Below the pieces are notes generated by a model. It had not been told where the DNA came from, ran no database searches, and saw nothing but the letters and a program-made list of their open reading frames with translations. DNA of 64,000 bases. Origin: Glaciihabitans sp. (lineage in GTDB: Bacteria; Actinomycetota; Actinomycetes; Actinomycetales; Microbacteriaceae). Below are positions 1 through 10,899 of the stretch, piece after piece (position 1 is the first letter of the stretch; each line of letters begins with the position of its first letter). The stretch spans positions 334,335-398,334 of the forward strand of contig JAODBD010000005.1 of NCBI GenBank assembly GCA_025463785.1, written 5' to 3'. The position numbers and the translations under genes are program-made.

Positions 1-189
1 GCGGGTCACCCGGCCGTCGTCGGGTTCGAGCCGACCGGAGAGCAGCCTCAGCAGGCTGGACTTGCCGTCGCCGTTGCGGCCGACGACGCCGATTCGCTGG
101 CCCTCGTCGAGGCCGATGGTGACGCTGTCAAAGACGACCCGCGTCGGGTATTCGAGGTGGAGGCTTTCGGCTCCGAGCAGATGTGCCAC
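1..189 (-). CDS. ABC-F family ATP-binding protein, N-terminal part (continues beyond left edge)
   Basis: Reverse-strand reading from GTG at 189: VAHLLGAESLHLEYPTRVVFDSVTIGLDEGQRIGVVGRNGDGKSSLLRLLSGRLEPDDGRVTR; Walker A GRNGDGKSS; open to window edge; not in the ORF track because it starts with GTG and is truncated. Confidence 0.8.
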   Translation of the reverse strand, partial: MAHLLGAESLHLEYPTRVVFDSVTIGLDEGQRIGVVGRNGDGKSSLLRLLSGRLEPDDGRVTR

Positions 190-248
190 GTGTGTCGAGA
201 CTACCGGTGTTGGCTGGGGTGCAGCATGCTGCAGCGCCCCGGGCTCCG

Positions 249-1838
249 CTACTCCGTGATGTCGATCTCGCGCAGGAGGTCGGCGTCGATGGCGGTGCGC
301 ACCTTCTCGAGCAGCCCATCCGGCACAGGAGAATCGACGGTCAGCACGCTCAGCGCCTGGCCCCCGGCCTGGCGCCGCGCGATCTGCATGCCGGCGATAT
401 TGATGGATGCCTCTCCGAACTCCCGGCCGTAGATCGCGACGATCCCGGGCCGGTCGGTGTACACCATGACGATGAGGTGGCGAGCGATCGGCACCTCGAC
501 GTCATATCCGTTGATCTCGACGAGCTTCTGCGTCTGCTTCGGGCCGGTGAGCGTGCCCGAGACCGAGATCTGCGAGCCGTCACTCAGGCTGCCGCGAATG
601 GTGAGCAGGTTGCGGTATTCCTCTGACTCGGCGTCGGTGATCAGACGAACCGTGACCCCGCGCTGCTCGGCGAGCAGCGGCGCGTTGACGTAGCTGACCG
701 ACTCGCTGACGACGTTCGAGAAAATGCCCTTGAGAGCGGCGAGCTTGAGCACGCTGACGTCGAACTCGGTGATCTCGCCACGAACCTCCACATCGACGCT
801 CGTAATGGGGCTGTCGGCGAGGCCAGCGAAGACCTGGCCGAGCTTCTCCATGAGCGGGATGCCGGGACGCACGGTCGAGTCGATGACCCCACCCGCGACG
901 TTGACGGCGTCGGGCACGAGCTCGCCATCGAGCGCGAGCCGAACCGAGCGGGCAACGGAGACGCCCGCCTTCTCCTGTGCCTCATCCGTCGATGCTCCGA
1001 GGTGCGGCGTGAGAATAATGTTTTCGAGACCGAGCAGCGGCGAGTCGGCGGGCGGTTCGGAGACGAACACGTCGATACCCGCGCCTGCGATGCGGTTGCT
1101 CTTGAGTGCCGCGTACAGCGCTTTCTCGTCGATGAGCCCGCCGCGAGCGACGTTGACGATAAACGAGGTCGGCTTCATGAGGGCAAACTGCTCTGTGCCG
1201 ATCATCCCCGTCGTCTCCGGCGTTTTCGGCATGTGGATGGTCACGAAGTCGGACTGCGCGAGAAGCTCCTCGAGCGTCAGCAGCGTGACGCCGAGCTGCT
1301 GGGCACGCGCGCTCGTGACGTAGGGGTCGTAGGCGACAACATTCATCCCGAACGCTTGAAGACGGGCGGTGATCAGTGCGCCGATGCGACCGAGGCCGAT
1401 GATGCCGATGGTCTTCTCGAAGAGTTCGACGCCCGTGTACTTCGATCGCTTCCACGTGCCTTCGGCCAGGCTCGCGTGCGCAGCGGGAATGTGGCGCGCG
1501 AGGCTCAGGATGTGGCCAACGGTGAGTTCTGCGGCGGAGACGATGTTCGAGGTCGGCGCATTGACGACCATGACACCGGCTTCGGTTGCCGACTTGATGT
1601 CGACGTTATCGAGGCCAACTCCGGCACGGGCGATGACCTTGAGCTGCTTGGCCGCAGCGATGGCCTCGGCGTCGATCTGCGTCGCCGAGCGGATGAGCAC
1701 GGCGCTTGCGTCGGCGAGGGCCGACAGCAGCACGGAGCGGTCGGTGCCATCGATGGAACGCACATCGAAGTCGGGCCCCAAAGCCTCGACCGTTGCTGGT
1801 GAAAGTTCTTCGGCGATGAGCACGATCGGCTTGGCCAC
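249..1838 (-). CDS. serA: D-3-phosphoglycerate dehydrogenase (long form with C-terminal ACT domain)
   Basis: 529 aa; GLGRIGALITARL NAD-binding motif, RGGLIDEKAL, C-terminal ACT-like MVYTDRPGIVAIYGREFGEASINIAGMQI. Confidence 0.95.
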   Translation of the reverse strand: MAKPIVLIAEELSPATVEALGPDFDVRSIDGTDRSVLLSALADASAVLIRSATQIDAEAIAAAKQLKVIARAGVGLDNVDIKSATEAGVMVVNAPTSNIVSAAELTVGHILSLARHIPAAHASLAEGTWKRSKYTGVELFEKTIGIIGLGRIGALITARLQAFGMNVVAYDPYVTSARAQQLGVTLLTLEELLAQSDFVTIHMPKTPETTGMIGTEQFALMKPTSFIVNVARGGLIDEKALYAALKSNRIAGAGIDVFVSEPPADSPLLGLENIILTPHLGASTDEAQEKAGVSVARSVRLALDGELVPDAVNVAGGVIDSTVRPGIPLMEKLGQVFAGLADSPITSVDVEVRGEITEFDVSVLKLAALKGIFSNVVSESVSYVNAPLLAEQRGVTVRLITDAESEEYRNLLTIRGSLSDGSQISVSGTLTGPKQTQKLVEINGYDVEVPIARHLIVMVYTDRPGIVAIYGREFGEASINIAGMQIARRQAGGQALSVLTVDSPVPDGLLEKVRTAIDADLLREIDITE

Positions 1839-2020
1839 GAAAGAGGTTCCTTAGATAGGGAATTGGTCGCTGCGGGCGGGGCGCAACCTAACGGAGTTTA
1901 TCGGGCGGGTAGCCGAAGGTCATATTCGCCCTCCATCTGGCCGCAATATGAAGTAATGGATGCCGCCGACCGGTCACTCGGATCGCCCGCTATATCGGCA
2001 TCCGCGGGTCTGCCTGGCAC

Positions 2021-2428
2021 TTACCCGACACGGTTGAGGGCGACCACCGGAATCTGGCGCTTGATGTGCGACTGGTGCTCTTCGAAGAACGGCGCAACGT
2101 TCACGATCGCGTCCCAGACGCGCTGCCGAGCCCCTCCCTGGATCGTGGATGCGACGGCCTCGTACTTCTCGTCGCCTATCTCGACCACGACATCCGCATT
2201 GTTCAGCAGGTTCTTGTACCAGCCCGGGTCTTCCTCGGCGCCGTTATTCGACGCAATCACATAGACCAGATCGCCGTCGCGATGGAACATCATGGGCGCG
2301 ACGCGTTCCTTGCCGGTGGTAGCGCCGCGGGTCGTCAGGAGGAGCAACCGGTCACGGTGCATGCCCCTGATCTCACCACCCGCGCGAAATTGCCTGACGA
2401 CATAGCGGTTGATTTCCTTCTGGTCCAT
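2021..2428 (-). CDS. Nitroreductase/deazaflavin (F420)-dependent oxidoreductase family protein (DDN-like)
   Basis: 135 aa from MDQKEINRY; TTRGATTGKERVAPMMFHRDGDLVYVIASNNGAEEDPGWYKNLLNNADVVVEIG is typical of the DDN family; the longer ORF in the track is an upstream extension. Confidence 0.85.
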   Translation of the reverse strand: MDQKEINRYVVRQFRAGGEIRGMHRDRLLLLTTRGATTGKERVAPMMFHRDGDLVYVIASNNGAEEDPGWYKNLLNNADVVVEIGDEKYEAVASTIQGGARQRVWDAIVNVAPFFEEHQSHIKRQIPVVALNRVG

Positions 2429-2481
2429 CCGCGCTCCGCCTTCTTTGCCAGCCTGGGTTCGATACTCGGTCGGGATGCCAG

Positions 2482-2817
2482 CTAGTTGTGCTGCACATAC
2501 GCAATTGATCCGACGGTGCAGCAGGCAAGCACCGTGAGACCAATCAGAAAGAAGAGAACGCGATTGGCGAGAACACGACGCCGGCCAAGCCAGAATGCGG
2601 TGGCGTAGGTGATGACGGGGAGGGTGACGTCGAGGATCAGCAGCCCCCAGGGCACGCCGATCTCGTCCAGCGCCTTTGGCAGCTGAACCAGGTTGCCGAT
2701 GGCATCCCAAAGCACGTACGCGTAGAGGACCCCGAACACGATCGCGGCCGTGATGGATGCCCATCCGTACCTGACCGCGGCTCGGGGCGCCTTCTCCGCC
2801 GCCGTGATGTCAGTCAC
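2482..2817 (-). CDS. Small membrane protein, unknown function
   Basis: 111 aa with 3-4 predicted TM segments; stop/start junction 1 bp from the next upstream ORF. Confidence 0.6.
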   Translation of the reverse strand: MTDITAAEKAPRAAVRYGWASITAAIVFGVLYAYVLWDAIGNLVQLPKALDEIGVPWGLLILDVTLPVITYATAFWLGRRRVLANRVLFFLIGLTVLACCTVGSIAYVQHN

Positions 2818-2818
2818 A

Positions 2819-3259
2819 TCAACTCCCCATCACGAACGACCACGGCACGAGCAACACGGCGCCCGCCAACAGCAACACGAGGCGCCGGACGGGACTGTGA
2901 TGGCGTGTGAACCAGAGGACAGACGCAAACCATGCGATCGGTGCCGCAATCGCGAGGTACTGCTGCACCTCGAACGCGCCCCGGTCCAGCGCGTTCGTGG
3001 GTGGGTAGTAAAACCGCTGCAGCGAGACGACCCATCCGATCGTGTAAAGCAGGTAGATGCCACCGAGAATGCCGAGGCTGATGAGGAACGCGCTACTGGC
3101 CACCACCGGCAGGACTGCGGCATTCGATGGGGCGTTCGCGGCGCTTGCGGTCTTCGTCGGGGCGGCACCCGCGGCCTTAGCCACAACAGGCGTCTCGACA
3201 TGACTGGGGTCGTGTTCCCCCGCCCAGGTCAGGGCTGCTTCGTCTTCGTCTGCTGTCAC
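2819..3259 (-). CDS. Membrane protein, unknown function
   Basis: GTG start at 3259 (VTADEDEAALTWAG); TM segments ISLGILGGIYLLYTIGWV, YLAIAAPIAWFASVLWF. Confidence 0.6.
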   Translation of the reverse strand: MTADEDEAALTWAGEHDPSHVETPVVAKAAGAAPTKTASAANAPSNAAVLPVVASSAFLISLGILGGIYLLYTIGWVVSLQRFYYPPTNALDRGAFEVQQYLAIAAPIAWFASVLWFTRHHSPVRRLVLLLAGAVLLVPWSFVMGS

Positions 3260-3344
3260 GCTTCCAGTATTGCGGAAAGCCCGCGCCCGAGCACCGCTCG
3301 CGGACTCGCAGGCTGGCCCGCAACGTGCCGGATAGGGTGAGTGG

Positions 3345-3737
3345 ATGCCCGTCATCCTCGCATTCGTCGCCTGCGGCATCCTCGCCCTGCTTGCGCTGTT
3401 TCAGCTCGCGCTCATCGCCGGGGCACCGTTCGGGGACTTCGCGTGGGGAGGCCACAACGAGGTACTGCTCGCGCGCGGTCGTGTGAACAGCGCGGTCGCG
3501 ATCGTTGTCTACGCGCTGTTCGCGCTGATCATCCTGAATGCCGTCGGGCGCGTGGATGTCTTGTCAACCCTGGTCGGAACGATCGCCACCTACGTCGTGG
3601 CCGCATTCTTCTTCGTGAACTTCGTCGTGAGCGCAGTTTCACCGAGCCCGAAGGAGCGGGCGCTCATGTCGCCCGTCAATCTGCTGCTTGCCACGCTCTG
3701 CCTGTTCGTTGCGGTAACCGGACACCTCGCGCACTGA
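3345..3737 (+). CDS. Small integral membrane protein, unknown function
   Basis: 130 aa, four hydrophobic helices (MPVILAFVACGILALLALFQLALIAG...). Confidence 0.7.
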   Translation: MPVILAFVACGILALLALFQLALIAGAPFGDFAWGGHNEVLLARGRVNSAVAIVVYALFALIILNAVGRVDVLSTLVGTIATYVVAAFFFVNFVVSAVSPSPKERALMSPVNLLLATLCLFVAVTGHLAH

Positions 3738-3751
3738 GTGAACGGGGGCGG

Positions 3752-4561
3752 TCAGGCCGCCGTGATCCGCTCCCGCAGGAACTCGACCACTCGCGCGCGC
3801 GCGGCCAGCGCGGGATGCCCCGGCGTCTCGCGAACCTCATCCGTGAGCACCGAATGCGCTCCCTTGGGGAACCCCGCGGCATTTCCGGGAGACGAGTCCA
3901 GTTCGATGACTTCGAATGCGTCGCCCAGCCGCTTCTTTACAGTGTCGAAGCGGGCGCGCGGGGCGGATGCATCCTCGCTGAAGCGAAGGCCGAGAGCGCA
4001 GAGGTCGCCCGCGTTCGCCCGCGCAGCGATCACGTCGAAGTCCTCAGCCGAAACCGGCAGGTCGACGCGGCGAGCGCGGCTGATCGGGAACGGGAGCGCT
4101 GGCTGGCTCATGACGGATGCGAGAACCGAGTCGTCGATTGCCGCGGCGAGCGCGAATCCACCCGTCAGGCACATCCCGATCACGCCCACTCCCTTGCCCG
4201 GCGTGCGGGAGGCGAGGTCGGCGGCGACCGCGCGAAAGTAGTCGGTGATGGGCCGGTGAACCCCGACCGCAAACGCTCGGAATTCGGCTGAAACGCAAAT
4301 GCGCGCGACCACTCCAAGTGTGTAACCGGCCGTGGCGCTTCGACCGGGGTCGCCGAACGGAGACGGGACCACAACGGTGAAGCCCTCATCAACAAGGTGC
4401 TCGGCAAGGCCGAGGACCTGCGGCGTGATGCCCGGTATCTCCGGGATCAGAACGACCCCGGGCCCGCTGCCCTTCTCGTAACAGTCATAGGTCACGCCCG
4501 CGCCGGTGAACGGCGCCTGAGTCCACCCCGTGAGGTCTGCGACCGGGGCTGATGTGGTCAC
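3752..4561 (-). CDS. Dienelactone hydrolase family protein
   Basis: 269 aa; alpha/beta hydrolase fold with GVIGMCLTGGFALAAA nucleophile elbow (Cys), VVLIPEIPGI. Confidence 0.8.
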   Translation of the reverse strand: MTTSAPVADLTGWTQAPFTGAGVTYDCYEKGSGPGVVLIPEIPGITPQVLGLAEHLVDEGFTVVVPSPFGDPGRSATAGYTLGVVARICVSAEFRAFAVGVHRPITDYFRAVAADLASRTPGKGVGVIGMCLTGGFALAAAIDDSVLASVMSQPALPFPISRARRVDLPVSAEDFDVIAARANAGDLCALGLRFSEDASAPRARFDTVKKRLGDAFEVIELDSSPGNAAGFPKGAHSVLTDEVRETPGHPALAARARVVEFLRERITAA

Positions 4562-4594
4562 AAAATGTCCAATCGTCCAGCTGAGGCAAGCACG

Positions 4595-4652
4595 CCGCGC
4601 TGAGGTTTGTCGCCAGCGCCCACGTTCGTACAGGAGTGCTCGCGTTGAACCT

Positions 4653-4660
<8 letters not shown>
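4595..4660. repeat. Intergenic inverted repeat (13-bp perfect arms CCGCGCTGAGGTT / AACCTCAGCGCGG)
   Basis: Arms at 4595-4607 and 4648-4660 read directly from the sequence. Confidence 0.7.
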
Positions 4661-5748
<1,088 letters not shown>

Positions 5749-5813
5749 TTAGTGAATCAGGTGGTTCGCCGCCGGGACGGTGGTGTTAGTTCTGCGCCGC
5801 CGAAACGGCTGGG

Positions 5814-6320
5814 CTAATTCTTGAAGACGCGCTCGGTAATGCTCTTACCGCCGCGACCGATCGCGAGAAGGCCGGACTGCGCGATCTCTTTGATTCCGTA
5901 GGGTTCGAGCACGCGCAAGAGCGCCTGGATCTTGCCGCTGTCACCGGTGGTCTCGATGACCAGGGCATCCGTCGCGACATCAACGATGTGCGCCCGAAAG
6001 AGGGTGACGGCCTCGAGAATCTGCGAGCGAGTTGAGTTATCGACCCGAACCTTGATCAGCAGATGCTCACGCGTAACCGCCTGTGCGGGGTCGAGTTCGA
6101 CAATCTTGATCACGTTGATCAGCTTGTTGAGCTGCTTGGTGACCTGCTCGAGCGGGAGCTCCTCGACATCCACCACGACGGTGATTCGCGACAGGCCATC
6201 GATCTCGCTCTTACCGACGGCGAGCGACTCGATGTTGAACCCACGACGAGCGAATAGGCCGGCGACGCGAGTCAGCAGACCGGGCTTGTCTTCCACCAGA
6301 AGGGACAGCACGTGGCTCAT
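5814..6320 (-). CDS. ilvN: Acetolactate synthase small subunit
   Basis: 168 aa; ACT-domain SLLVEDKPGLLTRVAGLFARRGFNIESLAVG. Confidence 0.96.
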   Translation of the reverse strand: MSHVLSLLVEDKPGLLTRVAGLFARRGFNIESLAVGKSEIDGLSRITVVVDVEELPLEQVTKQLNKLINVIKIVELDPAQAVTREHLLIKVRVDNSTRSQILEAVTLFRAHIVDVATDALVIETTGDSGKIQALLRVLEPYGIKEIAQSGLLAIGRGGKSITERVFKN

Positions 6321-6323
6321 GAT

Positions 6324-8162
6324 CTACTCCTGTTCCCACTCTGGCGCGTGCTCGAGCGCGTATTGGACGGATGAATTGCCGACGCCTTGGGGCACCATCG
6401 GCCAGACCATGGCATCCCGGCTCACGACGAAGTCGATGACCACAGGACGGTCGTTCGTTTCGAGCGCGAGCTTAATGGCGGCATCCACCTCCTCCATCCT
6501 GGTGACGCGGATGCCGAGGGCGCCGTACGCGTCCGCCATCTTCACGAAGTCGGGGATCATGCGCGACGCGACACCCTCGCCCAGGTGACCGGTGTTCAGG
6601 TCGGTGAAGGAGTGCCGCCCGTCGTAGAACAGGGTCTGCCACTGGCGAACCATGCCGAGCGACGAGTTGTTGATGATCGCCACCTTGATTGGGATGTCGT
6701 TGATGGTGCAGGTTGCGAGCTCCTGGTTGGTCATCTGGAAGCAGCCATCGCCGTCAATCGCCCAGACCACGCGATCGGGATTGGCAACCTTGGCGCCCAT
6801 AGCGGCGGGAACGCCGTAACCCATGGTGCCGGCGCCGCCCGAGTTCAGCCAGGACATCGGCCGTTCGTACTTGATGAACTGTGCGGCCCACATCTGGTGC
6901 TGGCCGACGCCCGCCGCGTACACGGCCTCCGGGCCGCTCAACTGGCCAATGCGCTCGATCACATACTGAGGCGAGAGCTGGCCGTCGGTCGGCAGGTCAT
7001 AGCCGAGCGGATATCTCGCACGCAGCTCGTCGAGCCGCCGCCACCATTCGCTGATGTCGGGCTTCTCATCGAGATGCTTGACGGCCTCCCCGTAGGCGAC
7101 GGTGAGATCGGCGATGACATCCTTGGCATCGCCGACGATGGGAACATCTGCAACCCGGATCTTCGAAATCTCCGCGGGATCGATGTCGACGTGCACGACC
7201 TTGGCGTTGGGCGCAAAGTCGCTGACCTTGCCCGTCACGCGGTCGTCGAACCGCGCGCCCAGCGAGACCAGGAGGTCACTCTCCTGGATGCCGAGGACGG
7301 CGGGTACGGTGCCGTGCATGCCGGGCATTCCGAGGTGCTGCCTGTGCGAATCGGGAAAGGCACCGCGCGCCATAAGGGTCGTGACGACGGGGGCGCCGAT
7401 CTTCTCGGCGAGCTCGAGCAGTTCCTTGTGCGCTCCCGCCCGGATGACGCCACCGCCGACGTACAGGATCGGCCGCCTGGCCTCCGCCAGCAGCTGCGCC
7501 GCCGCCTGGATCTGCTTGCCGTGGGCCTTGGTGACCGGCCGGTAGCCGGGCAGGTCGACCTTGGGCGGCCAGATGAATGGGGCACTGTTCTGCTGGGCAT
7601 CCTTGGTCACGTCGACCAGCACCGGACCGGGGCGCCCGGTGGTCGCGATCTGGTAGGCGGCAACCAGCGTGGCGGGAACGTCCGCGGGGTCTGTCACGAG
7701 GAACGAGTGCTTGGTGATCGGCATCGTGATGCCCACGATGTCGACCTCCTGGAAGGCATCCGTTCCCATGGACGTCGAGAAGACCTGGCCGGTGATGGCG
7801 AGCAGCGGCACCGAGTCCATGTGAGCATCCGCGATGGCAGTAACGAGGTTGGTCGCGCCGGGCCCGGAGGTCGCGATGGCGACACCGACCCGACCCGACG
7901 AGGACGCGTATCCTTCGGCCGCGTGACCGGCACCCTGTTCGTGACGAACCAGAATGTGGCGAATGGATGTCGACGCCATGAGCTCGTCGTAAAACGGCAT
8001 GATCGCCCCGCCGGGCAGACCGAAGACGTCGGTGATGCCGAGGTGCTCAAGGGTGCGGAGAATCGCGCCGGAACCCGTGAGTATCTCGGACTCTTTCGAG
8101 CGCTCGCCCTTCGTAGACTGCGCTTGGGAGGCGGGTGGCACGGGGATTGGATCCGTGGACAT
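6324..8162 (-). CDS. ilvB: Acetolactate synthase large subunit
   Basis: 612 aa; TPP enzyme, [44 protein letters not shown]. Confidence 0.96.
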   Translation of the reverse strand: MSTDPIPVPPASQAQSTKGERSKESEILTGSGAILRTLEHLGITDVFGLPGGAIMPFYDELMASTSIRHILVRHEQGAGHAAEGYASSSGRVGVAIATSGPGATNLVTAIADAHMDSVPLLAITGQVFSTSMGTDAFQEVDIVGITMPITKHSFLVTDPADVPATLVAAYQIATTGRPGPVLVDVTKDAQQNSAPFIWPPKVDLPGYRPVTKAHGKQIQAAAQLLAEARRPILYVGGGVIRAGAHKELLELAEKIGAPVVTTLMARGAFPDSHRQHLGMPGMHGTVPAVLGIQESDLLVSLGARFDDRVTGKVSDFAPNAKVVHVDIDPAEISKIRVADVPIVGDAKDVIADLTVAYGEAVKHLDEKPDISEWWRRLDELRARYPLGYDLPTDGQLSPQYVIERIGQLSGPEAVYAAGVGQHQMWAAQFIKYERPMSWLNSGGAGTMGYGVPAAMGAKVANPDRVVWAIDGDGCFQMTNQELATCTINDIPIKVAIINNSSLGMVRQWQTLFYDGRHSFTDLNTGHLGEGVASRMIPDFVKMADAYGALGIRVTRMEEVDAAIKLALETNDRPVVIDFVVSRDAMVWPMVPQGVGNSSVQYALEHAPEWEQE

Positions 8163-8197
8163 TGTGTGGCTTTCTGATGAGGTGATCGGGGGCGAAA

Positions 8198-9925
8198 CTA
8201 CCCGGTAACGGCACCCTCTGCGGCGGAGCGCACGAGCTTCGAATATTTCGCGAGAACGCCACGGGTGTAGCGGGGAGGTAGGGGAGCCCAGCCTGAGCGG
8301 CGAGCTTCCAGCTCTGCTGCGTCGACCAGTAGGTCTAGCGAGCGAGCTGCGATATCGACCCGTATCAGATCACCATCGCGCACGAATGCGATTGGACCAG
8401 CGTCCACCGCTTCGGGAGCTATGTGGCCGATACACAGTCCGGTTGTGCCGCCTGAGAATCTGCCGTCTGTCAAGAGTAGTACATCTTTTCCGAGGCCAGC
8501 GCCCTTGATGGCGGCGGTGATGGCGAGCATCTCGCGCATCCCGGGGCCACCCTTCGGGCCCTCGTAGCGGATGACGACGATGTCGCCGGCCGCGATCTTC
8601 CCTTCGGTCAGCGCATCCATTGCGGCGCGTTCGCGCTCGAACACCCGCGCGGGGCCCTCGAAGACGTCGGCGTCGAAGCCCGCGGTCTTGACTACGGCAC
8701 CTTCCGGCGCGAGCGAGCCCTTGAGGATCGTCAGGCCGCCGGTCTTGTGGATGGGGTTGTCGAGTTTGCGAAGAACCTCGCCGTCGAGCTCGCCCGGGTT
8801 CAGCTCCGCCAGGTTCTCGGCGACGGTCTTGCCGGTCACGGTGAGCGCATCGCCATGCAGGAGCCCGGCGTCGAGCAACGCTTTCATGAGTACGGGGATG
8901 CCGCCGTGCCGGTCCATGTCGTTCATCACGTAGCGACCGAACGGCTTCATGTCCGCCAGGTGCGGAACCCTGTTGCCGATGCGGTTGAAGTCGTCGATCG
9001 AGAGGTCGACCTCGGCCTCGTGCGCGATCGCGAGCAGGTGCAGTACGACGTTGGTCGAACCGCCGAGCGCCATGGCAACGGTGATCGCGTTCTCGAACGC
9101 GTCCTTGGTGAGGATGTCGCGGGTCGTGATCCCGAGGCGAAGCATGTTCACGACGGCCTCACCCGAGCGGTGCGCGTAGTAGTCGCGGCGGCGGTCGGCG
9201 CTGGCCGGGCTGGTAGAGCCGGGCAGCGACATCCCGAGTGCCTCGGCGACGCTCGCCATCGTGTTGGCGGTGTACATACCGCCGCAGGCACCCTCGCCCG
9301 GTGCGAACGCGCACTCGATGCGATTGGCGTCCTCGAGGCTCATCTTGCCGGCCTTGACCGCCCCGACCGCCTCGAAGGAATCGATGATCGTGATGTCCTT
9401 CTCGGTGCCGTCGCTGAGCTTGACCCAGCCGGGCGCGATCGAACCGGCATACAGAAAGACGGATGCCAGGTCGAGTCTCGCCGCCGCCATCAGCATCCCG
9501 GGCAGCGACTTGTCACACCCCGCCAGCAGCACGGAGCCGTCGAGCCGCTCGGCCTGCATGACCACCTCGACCGAGTCAGCGATGACCTCACGGCTCACGA
9601 GCGAGAAGTGCATGCCCTCGTGGCCCATGCTGATGCCGTCAGAGACGGAGATGGTGCCGAACTGCAGCGGGTAACCGCCGCCGGAGTGCACGCCCTCCTT
9701 CGATGCCTGCGCGAGGCGATCGAGGCTCAGGTTGCACGGGGTGATCTCGTTCCAGGAGCTCGCGATGCCGATCTGCGGCTTATCCCAGTCGGCGTCGCCC
9801 ATTCCGACCGCGCGAAGCATGCCGCGCGACGTCAGAGCTTCGAGACCGTCGGTGACGGTGCGGGAGCGGGGCTTGATGTCAGGGGTGGCAGCGCTTGATG
9901 AACCAGCGGGGGTCGTTTCCGGCAT
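8198..9925 (-). CDS. ilvD: Dihydroxy-acid dehydratase
   Basis: From [88 protein letters not shown]. Confidence 0.96.
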   Translation of the reverse strand: MPETTPAGSSSAATPDIKPRSRTVTDGLEALTSRGMLRAVGMGDADWDKPQIGIASSWNEITPCNLSLDRLAQASKEGVHSGGGYPLQFGTISVSDGISMGHEGMHFSLVSREVIADSVEVVMQAERLDGSVLLAGCDKSLPGMLMAAARLDLASVFLYAGSIAPGWVKLSDGTEKDITIIDSFEAVGAVKAGKMSLEDANRIECAFAPGEGACGGMYTANTMASVAEALGMSLPGSTSPASADRRRDYYAHRSGEAVVNMLRLGITTRDILTKDAFENAITVAMALGGSTNVVLHLLAIAHEAEVDLSIDDFNRIGNRVPHLADMKPFGRYVMNDMDRHGGIPVLMKALLDAGLLHGDALTVTGKTVAENLAELNPGELDGEVLRKLDNPIHKTGGLTILKGSLAPEGAVVKTAGFDADVFEGPARVFERERAAMDALTEGKIAAGDIVVIRYEGPKGGPGMREMLAITAAIKGAGLGKDVLLLTDGRFSGGTTGLCIGHIAPEAVDAGPIAFVRDGDLIRVDIAARSLDLLVDAAELEARRSGWAPLPPRYTRGVLAKYSKLVRSAAEGAVTG

Positions 9926-9984
9926 GTTACGAGTGTAGAACTTTGCGCAGCGCCCCTCGTTCGCCGATGGCGGGCGCTGCCGTT

Positions 9985-10073
9985 CGGCGTCGGCGTTCGC
10001 GCAGGCGCATCGGAGTTTTGGTCGACACGCCGCGTGGCAGCGGACAACACGCCGACGCCGGACTGAAACTCCG
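9985..10073. repeat. Intergenic nested inverted repeats (TCGGAGTTT / AAACTCCGA; CGGCGTCGGCGT / ACGCCGACGCCG-like)
   Basis: cggagttt at 10011-10018 pairs with aaactccg at 10066-10073; cggcgtcggcgt near 9985 pairs with acgccgacgccg near 10049. Confidence 0.5.
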
Positions 10074-10097
10074 ACGTTGCTACTGCGGGGCGCGCGA

Positions 10098-10892
10098 CTA
10101 CTGCTCGTGGGCAGTACCGTCGCGGAACTCCGCGAGCAGCGCGAGCACCTGCGCCACCTGCAGCGGGCCCGCAACGCGATGAGCCGCGAGGGTCTCACCG
10201 GTGCCACTTTTGAGACCGAAGTCGTCGGGAGTGAGGGCGGCGAAGGCATCCTCATCCGTCACGTCATCGCCCGCGTAGAAGACGGCATCCGCGTTGGTGT
10301 AGCTGCGGAGGTGCTCGATGGCATCGCCCTTGGTGGTCGAGCGCACCGAGAACTCGAGCACATTCTTACCCTTGCGCACCTTGACGTTATCGACCTCGGC
10401 GGTCGCCTCGCTCAGCGCCACGAGGTGGGCGACACGGGAGTTGTGGTCGGTCGCGAGCCGCGTGTGCAGAGCAAATCCCGCGGGCTTTGGCTCGAGCCAG
10501 ACCTGATCGAACGACTCGGCGACCTCGCCCAGCACCTCGTTGAGAACATCCACCTGGCGCAGCTCACGAGTGTCGAGCGAGACGGCGTCGCCGGGATGAT
10601 CGAGCCGAATCTCGATGCCGTGTGACCCGACCAGCAGGGCGGTATCCGGCAGGTCTGAGACGAGCTCGAGTGAGTGCAGTGATCGCCCGGACACGAGTGC
10701 AACGCGAGTGCCCGGCAGGTCGAGCAGGGACAGAACGGCGGAACGTGCTTCGGGGATGGCGCGCGCCTGCTCGGGGTCATCGACTTCGGGCGCGAGCGTC
10801 CCGTCGAAGTCGAGTGCGACCAGCAGGCGCCGCACGCGAGCGATCTCTCGCAGTGCGCCCACGAGTTCGCGGGATAGCCCGAGTTCGCTCAT
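10098..10892 (-). CDS. otsB: Trehalose-phosphatase
   Basis: HAD motif [29 protein letters not shown]; adjacent to otsA. Confidence 0.93.
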   Translation of the reverse strand: MSELGLSRELVGALREIARVRRLLVALDFDGTLAPEVDDPEQARAIPEARSAVLSLLDLPGTRVALVSGRSLHSLELVSDLPDTALLVGSHGIEIRLDHPGDAVSLDTRELRQVDVLNEVLGEVAESFDQVWLEPKPAGFALHTRLATDHNSRVAHLVALSEATAEVDNVKVRKGKNVLEFSVRSTTKGDAIEHLRSYTNADAVFYAGDDVTDEDAFAALTPDDFGLKSGTGETLAAHRVAGPLQVAQVLALLAEFRDGTAHEQ

Positions 10893-10899
10893 CTGGCGC

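Noticed and set aside
6387-8177. 596-aa plus-strand ORF antisense to ilvB
   Set aside because: Mirror-frame artefact of the ilvB codon bias.
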